Shown one piece after another: positions 6,207 to 8,737 of a stretch of 8,737 nucleotides of DNA; position 1 is the first letter of the stretch, and each line of letters starts with the position of its first letter. The DNA is from an uncultured Solobacterium sp. GTDB taxonomy: Bacteria > Bacillota_I > Bacilli_A > Erysipelotrichales > Erysipelotrichaceae. The notes beneath the pieces are model-generated. The model was not told the origin of the DNA, did not search any database, and was given only the letters and a program-made list of their open reading frames with translations. Made by a program: the position numbers and the translations under genes. Location of the stretch: contig CAJOLG010000141.1 of the NCBI GenBank assembly GCA_905235315.1, positions 1-8,737 of the forward strand. The letters are read 5' to 3'.

Positions 6207-6228
6207 GAATGTGAACAGAATGTGAACA
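6207..6228 (-). promoter_or_regulatory. Tandem 11-bp direct repeat, likely response-regulator operator
   Basis: On the minus strand TGTTCACATTC occurs twice in immediate succession (plus strand 6207-6217 and 6218-6228), 43 bp before the htrA start. The hexamer TTCACA is thus repeated with a 5-bp gap. This matches the geometry of OmpR/PhoB-family operators and the TT(A/C/T)A(C/T)A-N5 pattern described for Bacillus PhoP. It also resembles the WalR pattern TGTWAH-N5-TGTWAH apart from one position. Which regulator binds is unknown. I could not place a convincing -10 for htrA. Confidence 0.55.
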
Positions 6229-6267
6229 TTTGATTAAATCCCTGCGAACGAAGGGAGCGGGCTGCCG

Positions 6268-6834
6268 CTATCGGCGCTTTGGCTTTACCGTCATCCCGTA
6301 AAGGGCACCGATAAAACCGCCGACGATATGGGTCAGCTGGCTGATGTTATCCGAGACAATGAATCCATTGTAAAGTTCCTGGCCGATATACAGCACCGTC
6401 ACAATGATCATCGTCAGCGGGATTTCATTGTCATTCCGCGTGCCGGTGATGCTCACAAGAATGATGAAGGCAAAGACGATGCCGCTGGCTCCGAGCAGAC
6501 CGGTATTCGGAAACAGAATCACATGGAGGATGCCGGTGACAACAGCCACCAGCAGGATGATCTCAAGGATTTTTTTACTGCCGTATTTTTCTTCCAGGAT
6601 CGGTCCGAGCAGCAGGAACATCATCATATTGGATGCATAGTGCGAGAGGTTCTGATGCCCGAGCACGTGGGTAAACAGACGCAGATAAAACAGGGGATCT
6701 GCCAGGGATGTCCGATAACAGACGAAGAACCGGTCGCGGATCATACCGCCCGTTGCGTACGAGGCGATCAGAACGATGCCTGAAAGAAAGGCAAACCAGA
6801 GAATTACCGGCGAATTAAATCGAATGCGTTTCAT
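6268..6834 (-). CDS. Rhomboid-family intramembrane serine protease
   Basis: From the ATG at 6834 this is a 188-residue membrane protein with about six hydrophobic segments, the minimal bacterial rhomboid fold. Rhomboids cut transmembrane segments of other proteins within the bilayer. The first membrane-facing motif is GHQNLSHYASN (59-69, with His65 and Asn69 in the HxxxN position). The nucleophile is Ser117 in GLLGASG (113-119), and the catalytic His169 lies in QLTHIVGG. It ends KPKRR, a positive tail expected in the cytoplasm. A longer frame opening with TTG at 6882 exists, but that start lies upstream of the TATAAT at 6857-6862, so the ATG at 6834 preceded by GAGG (6847-6850, 12-base gap) is preferred. 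No terminator is visible before htrA, so the two genes may be co-transcribed. Confidence 0.92.
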   Translation of the reverse strand: MKRIRFNSPVILWFAFLSGIVLIASYATGGMIRDRFFVCYRTSLADPLFYLRLFTHVLGHQNLSHYASNMMMFLLLGPILEEKYGSKKILEIILLVAVVTGILHVILFPNTGLLGASGIVFAFIILVSITGTRNDNEIPLTMIIVTVLYIGQELYNGFIVSDNISQLTHIVGGFIGALYGMTVKPKRR

Positions 6835-6856
6835 AAACTGTTCATACCTCGGTGTA

Positions 6857-6862
6857 ATTATA
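6857..6862 (-). promoter_or_regulatory. -10 element for the rhomboid gene
   Basis: A consensus TATAAT on the minus strand lies 22 bases before the ATG at 6834. The best -35-like match upstream (TTGCTT) is only 14 bp away, so the -35 is weak or regulator-dependent. The position supports the shorter rhomboid start. Confidence 0.55.
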
Positions 6863-6893
6863 GCAGGTATGGGAAAAAGCAATTACGATGCCG

Positions 6894-6916
6894 ATCCGAT
6901 ATCCCGGGATTCGGAT
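6894..6916. promoter_or_regulatory. Palindromic operator-like site between divergent genes
   Basis: A 10-bp palindrome ATCCCGGGAT (6901-6910) is flanked by ATCCGA (6894-6899) and its complement TCGGAT (6911-6916), with one unpaired T at 6900. The nested dyad lies about midway between the rhomboid start and the RNA ligase start. With almost no loop it looks more like a dimer-binding site than a terminator. No other strong structure is seen in this 168-bp divergent region. Confidence 0.45.
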
Positions 6917-6987
6917 ACTGCTGTGGGGCAGGGCAAATTACTGCGCAAACGCTCGAAAACCTGCATGAAATGTTGCAGAATTAAATT

Positions 6988-6999
6988 AAAGAGGAGAAA
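6988..6999 (+). promoter_or_regulatory. Strong ribosome binding site of the RNA ligase gene
   Basis: AAAGAGGAGAAA precedes the ATG at 7003, with GAGGAG 6 bases from the start, embedded in an A/T-rich unstructured leader. This predicts efficient initiation and fixes the start. Confidence 0.8.
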
Positions 7000-7002
7000 A
7001 CT

Positions 7003-8178
7003 ATGAGAAAACTTGCAAGTATCCAGAAAGTGTGGAAACTTTCTTCCATAGAAGGAGCGGACCGCATTGAACTCGCTCACATTCTCGGGTGGCAGTGTGT
7101 TGTAAACAAAGGAAAGTTCAAAGAGGGGGATCTCTGCGTGTACTTTGAGATTGATTCCTTTCTTCCTGTCCGTCCGGAATTTGAATTTCTAAGGCCAAGT
7201 TCCTACAAAAGCAGCCCGATTCTCGGAGAAGGGTTCCGGCTCAGGACGATGAAGTTCTGCGGTGAAATCAGCCAGGGGCTTGCGATGTCACTTGAGGAAG
7301 TGGGCATTCTGTTTAAGGACAACGGCGACAACAGGCAGGATATCCGGGACTATGTATTCCGAAATCCGGACGGAACGGAAATCGAAATGATCGAGAATGT
7401 CAAAAACGCTGCGTTTTATCAGGCGATTGCGCTGGAAGGGATGGACGTTTCGGGTCTTCTCGGCGTGATTGAGTGGGAAATACCGGAACGTGCTGCGTCT
7501 GACGGAACGATCATCGGCGAGGCAAAAAAATATATTCCGGTAACGGAAGAAACGCGCATTCAGAGCGCAGCAGGTTTGCTGGAGAGTTTTTCCGGTCTGA
7601 AGTATTACATTACAACAAAACTGGATGGAACTTCGAATTCGGTATGTGTTGATTCGGAGGGGGTATTCCGGGTGTTTGGCCACAACTATGAATACAAGGA
7701 CGACGGGAACTCCCGCTTTTACAGCTGGGTGAAAGCGCATAAAATCGAAGATCTTGTCCGCGGATATATGAAGAAAAAACACCTTACCGCAATGACCGTT
7801 CAGGGTGAGTTCTGCGGCGAGGGCATTCAGAAGAATCGTCTGAAGCTTTCTTCTCCAAACTGGTATTTCTTTACGATCGTGGAGGACGGAAACAGAGCCG
7901 GCCTTGAAGAGATGATGCGCTTTGCGGATTTCTGCCGGGATCAGGGAGCGGATCTCGAAATGGTTCCGGTAGAGGAAACCGGAGAGGACCTTGCGGCGGA
8001 ATACAGGACGGAAGAGGCTCTGCTGGAACGGGCGGCGGAAGACAGGACAGGAATCTATAAGGGCGGTCAGCCGGAAGGCATCGTGATCCGTCCCGTGGTT
8101 CCGGTATACTCCGGAATTGTCGGAGGGGACCTGTCGATGAAGGTCGTAAACAACAAGTACCTGCTGAAGAACGGCTGA
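7003..8178 (+). CDS. RNA ligase, Deinococcus DRB0094 (Rnl5) type
   Basis: This 391-residue protein matches the ATP-dependent RNA ligase family typified by D. radiodurans DRB0094, which seals 5'-phosphate/3'-OH nicks where the 3'-OH strand is RNA. The N-terminal OB-like module is visible in GADRIELAHILGWQCVVNKGKFKEGDLCVYFEIDSFLP (18-55). The nucleotidyltransferase domain begins near residue 176. Motif I is TTKLDGTS (204-211), with Lys206 as the AMP-accepting residue. VQGEFCGEGIQKNRLKL (266-282) holds a conserved motif with Glu269. Motif IV is EGIVIRP (358-364). Motif V is SMKVVNNKYLLK (378-389) with Lys380 and Lys385. All expected catalytic motifs are intact. It is about 50 residues longer than the Deinococcus protein as I remember it (about 342). 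No RNA end-healing enzyme, RtcB or toxin lies beside it, so its substrate is unknown. It is divergent from the rhomboid gene. Confidence 0.9.
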   Translation: MRKLASIQKVWKLSSIEGADRIELAHILGWQCVVNKGKFKEGDLCVYFEIDSFLPVRPEFEFLRPSSYKSSPILGEGFRLRTMKFCGEISQGLAMSLEEVGILFKDNGDNRQDIRDYVFRNPDGTEIEMIENVKNAAFYQAIALEGMDVSGLLGVIEWEIPERAASDGTIIGEAKKYIPVTEETRIQSAAGLLESFSGLKYYITTKLDGTSNSVCVDSEGVFRVFGHNYEYKDDGNSRFYSWVKAHKIEDLVRGYMKKKHLTAMTVQGEFCGEGIQKNRLKLSSPNWYFFTIVEDGNRAGLEEMMRFADFCRDQGADLEMVPVEETGEDLAAEYRTEEALLERAAEDRTGIYKGGQPEGIVIRPVVPVYSGIVGGDLSMKVVNNKYLLKNG

Positions 8179-8189
8179 CCGGCGCAGCG

Positions 8190-8222
8190 CGCTCTTAGTA
8201 CAATATGAGAGCGGGTTTGTTG
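8190..8222 (+). terminator. Weak terminator after the RNA ligase gene
   Basis: CGCTCT (8190-8195) pairs with AGAGCG (8208-8213) across a 12-base loop, followed by GGTTTGTTGG. The stem is short and the T-run interrupted, so termination may be partial. Confidence 0.4.
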
Positions 8223-8233
8223 GGAACACAGGG

Positions 8234-8262
8234 TTCACAAAGAATCACGGATTCTTTACAAT
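8234..8262 (+). promoter_or_regulatory. Sigma-A-type promoter with a spacer dyad
   Basis: TTCACA (8234-8239) and TACAAT (8257-8262) are separated by exactly 17 bp, each one base from consensus. Inside sits a perfect inverted repeat, AAAGAATC (8239-8246), ACG, GATTCTTT (8250-8257), which fills the spacer and touches both hexamers. It drives the SseB-family gene at 8284. The dyad placement predicts repression by a dimeric regulator, or MerR-like control. Confidence 0.7.
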
Positions 8263-8283
8263 AAGGTGCGGGAGAATTCAACT

Positions 8284-8737
8284 ATGGCAAAAAAACAGAA
8301 AAACCAGGCTGTGATCAAGCGGGTTGACGCGGCGGAAGTCCATAATGACAGCCTGAAGGAGTCCTTTACAGCGCTCCGTGAGACACGGACAAGAGATAAT
8401 GAGATCCGGATGTTCGAGGAACTGCAGAAGGCAAAGCTGCTCGTTCCGGTACGCTTTGACGGCAGTCCGTCAAATCTTAAAGTTCAGTTTGTGATGATCA
8501 GCACACCGGACAAGAAAACATTCTTCCCGGCATTTACCGATGCGCAGGAAGCGGAGAAGATGACGGCTCCGGAAGGACAGAAACGGGAATTCATTGTCCG
8601 GTCACTCAAGGAATTTGAACCGATTTTCCGGGATACCCGCGGCCAGGCGGCCGGAATCGTGGTCAATCCCTTTTCTTCCAATATCGTCCTGCAGAGAGAT
8701 CTGATCAGTAAGCTGAATTCCCAGAAAGCATCCGCGG
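8284..8737 (+). CDS. SseB-family protein, 3' end beyond the window
   Basis: The ATG at 8284 follows GGGAG (8270-8274) at 9 bases and the frame stays open to the window end, giving 151 residues without a stop. After a charged N-terminus (MAKKQKNQAVIKRVD) and a helical segment, residues 52-58 read LLVPVRF. KKTFFPAFTDAQEAEKM (77-93) then gives the yfPaFTd signature of the SseB N-terminal domain, and GIVVNPFSSNIVLQRDLI (124-141) matches its usual GivINP..n..l end. Proteins with this domain are common in Bacillota and mostly uncharacterised; the family is named after an enhanced-serine-sensitivity protein. No signal peptide is seen. The family call is good, but no biochemical function can be given. 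Confidence 0.82.
   Translation, partial: MAKKQKNQAVIKRVDAAEVHNDSLKESFTALRETRTRDNEIRMFEELQKAKLLVPVRFDGSPSNLKVQFVMISTPDKKTFFPAFTDAQEAEKMTAPEGQKREFIVRSLKEFEPIFRDTRGQAAGIVVNPFSSNIVLQRDLISKLNSQKASA

Noticed and set aside
6229..6267. Possible terminator between the rhomboid and htrA genes (CCCT/AGGG pair)
   Set aside because: Only a 4-bp stem forms and there is no T-tract on the minus strand.
6961..6978. Small hairpin CTGCA/TGCAG before the RNA ligase ribosome binding site
   Set aside because: A 5-bp stem with an 8-base loop is expected by chance, and there is no riboswitch-like structure around it.
6981..7008. Leader of the RNA ligase gene resembles the phage T5/expression-vector ribosome binding site (ATTAAAGAGGAGAAA)
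   Set aside because: The match is a short purine-rich Shine-Dalgarno context that arises naturally. Surrounding sequence is not vector-like and the coding frame continues as a normal bacterial gene, so contamination is not supported.
7288..8238. 316-residue minus-strand open frame opposite the RNA ligase gene
   Set aside because: The plus strand carries all ligase motifs. The reverse frame has no start signal or recognisable domain, and its composition is typical of antisense reading.
1..8737. CCGCGG at both ends of the window, suggesting a restriction fragment or circular junction
   Set aside because: CCGCGG also occurs several times inside (for example near 1184, 2543, 3123 and 5528), so in GC-rich DNA a 6-bp terminal match is likely coincidence.

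Overview
The window looks like ordinary chromosomal DNA from a moderately GC-rich (a little over half G+C by eye) member of the Bacillota, perhaps a gut Erysipelotrichia or Clostridia. The evidence is strong purine-rich Shine-Dalgarno sites (AAAGGAGG, AAGGGGAGG, AAAGAGGAG), compact intrinsic terminators, and gene families common in that phylum: an Mbeg1-like (DUF2974) alpha/beta hydrolase, a membrane-anchored HtrA protease with an N-terminal zinc ribbon, a small rhomboid and an SseB-family protein. No sequence search was possible, so the taxonomy is inference. I see no tRNA, rRNA, insertion sequence, prophage gene or CRISPR array.

Layout. 3-128 (+) is the tail of an unidentified gene that overlaps the next start by 8 bp. 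121-735 (+) is a uridine-kinase-like P-loop kinase closed by a strong terminator. 800-1825 (+) is a HAD-fold protein that has lost most catalytic residues and carries a Lys/Pro/Ala/Glu-rich tail with an 87-bp tandem duplication; its stop codon lies in the loop of its own terminator. 1920-2960 (+) is a class I DAHP synthase, the entry enzyme of the shikimate pathway, followed by a long hairpin. 3183-4325 (+) is the Mbeg1-like hydrolase, and 4377-4604 (+) a 75-residue membrane protein behind an extended -10 promoter. A shared bidirectional terminator separates it from two minus-strand protease genes, a rhomboid (6268-6834) and the HtrA-type protease (4698-6164). Read in their own direction the rhomboid comes first, with 103 bp between them. 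7003-8178 (+), divergent from the rhomboid, is a Deinococcus-type (DRB0094/Rnl5) RNA ligase. 8284 to the end (+) is a truncated SseB-family gene with a clear promoter.

How the genes relate. No single pathway links the window. The rhomboid/HtrA pair forms a small envelope-proteolysis unit, and an exact 11-bp tandem repeat before htrA resembles an OmpR/PhoB-family response-regulator site. The RNA ligase suggests RNA repair or sealing but has no recognisable partner (no kinase-phosphatase, RtcB or toxin) here. The kinase and the HAD-like protein are adjacent but separated by a terminator that overlaps a possible promoter.

The points most worth a second look are the HAD pseudoenzyme with its histone-like tail, the perfect dyad filling the -35/-10 spacer of the SseB-family promoter, the direct repeat before htrA, and the palindrome between the rhomboid and RNA ligase genes. 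I found no clear multi-gene novel system.
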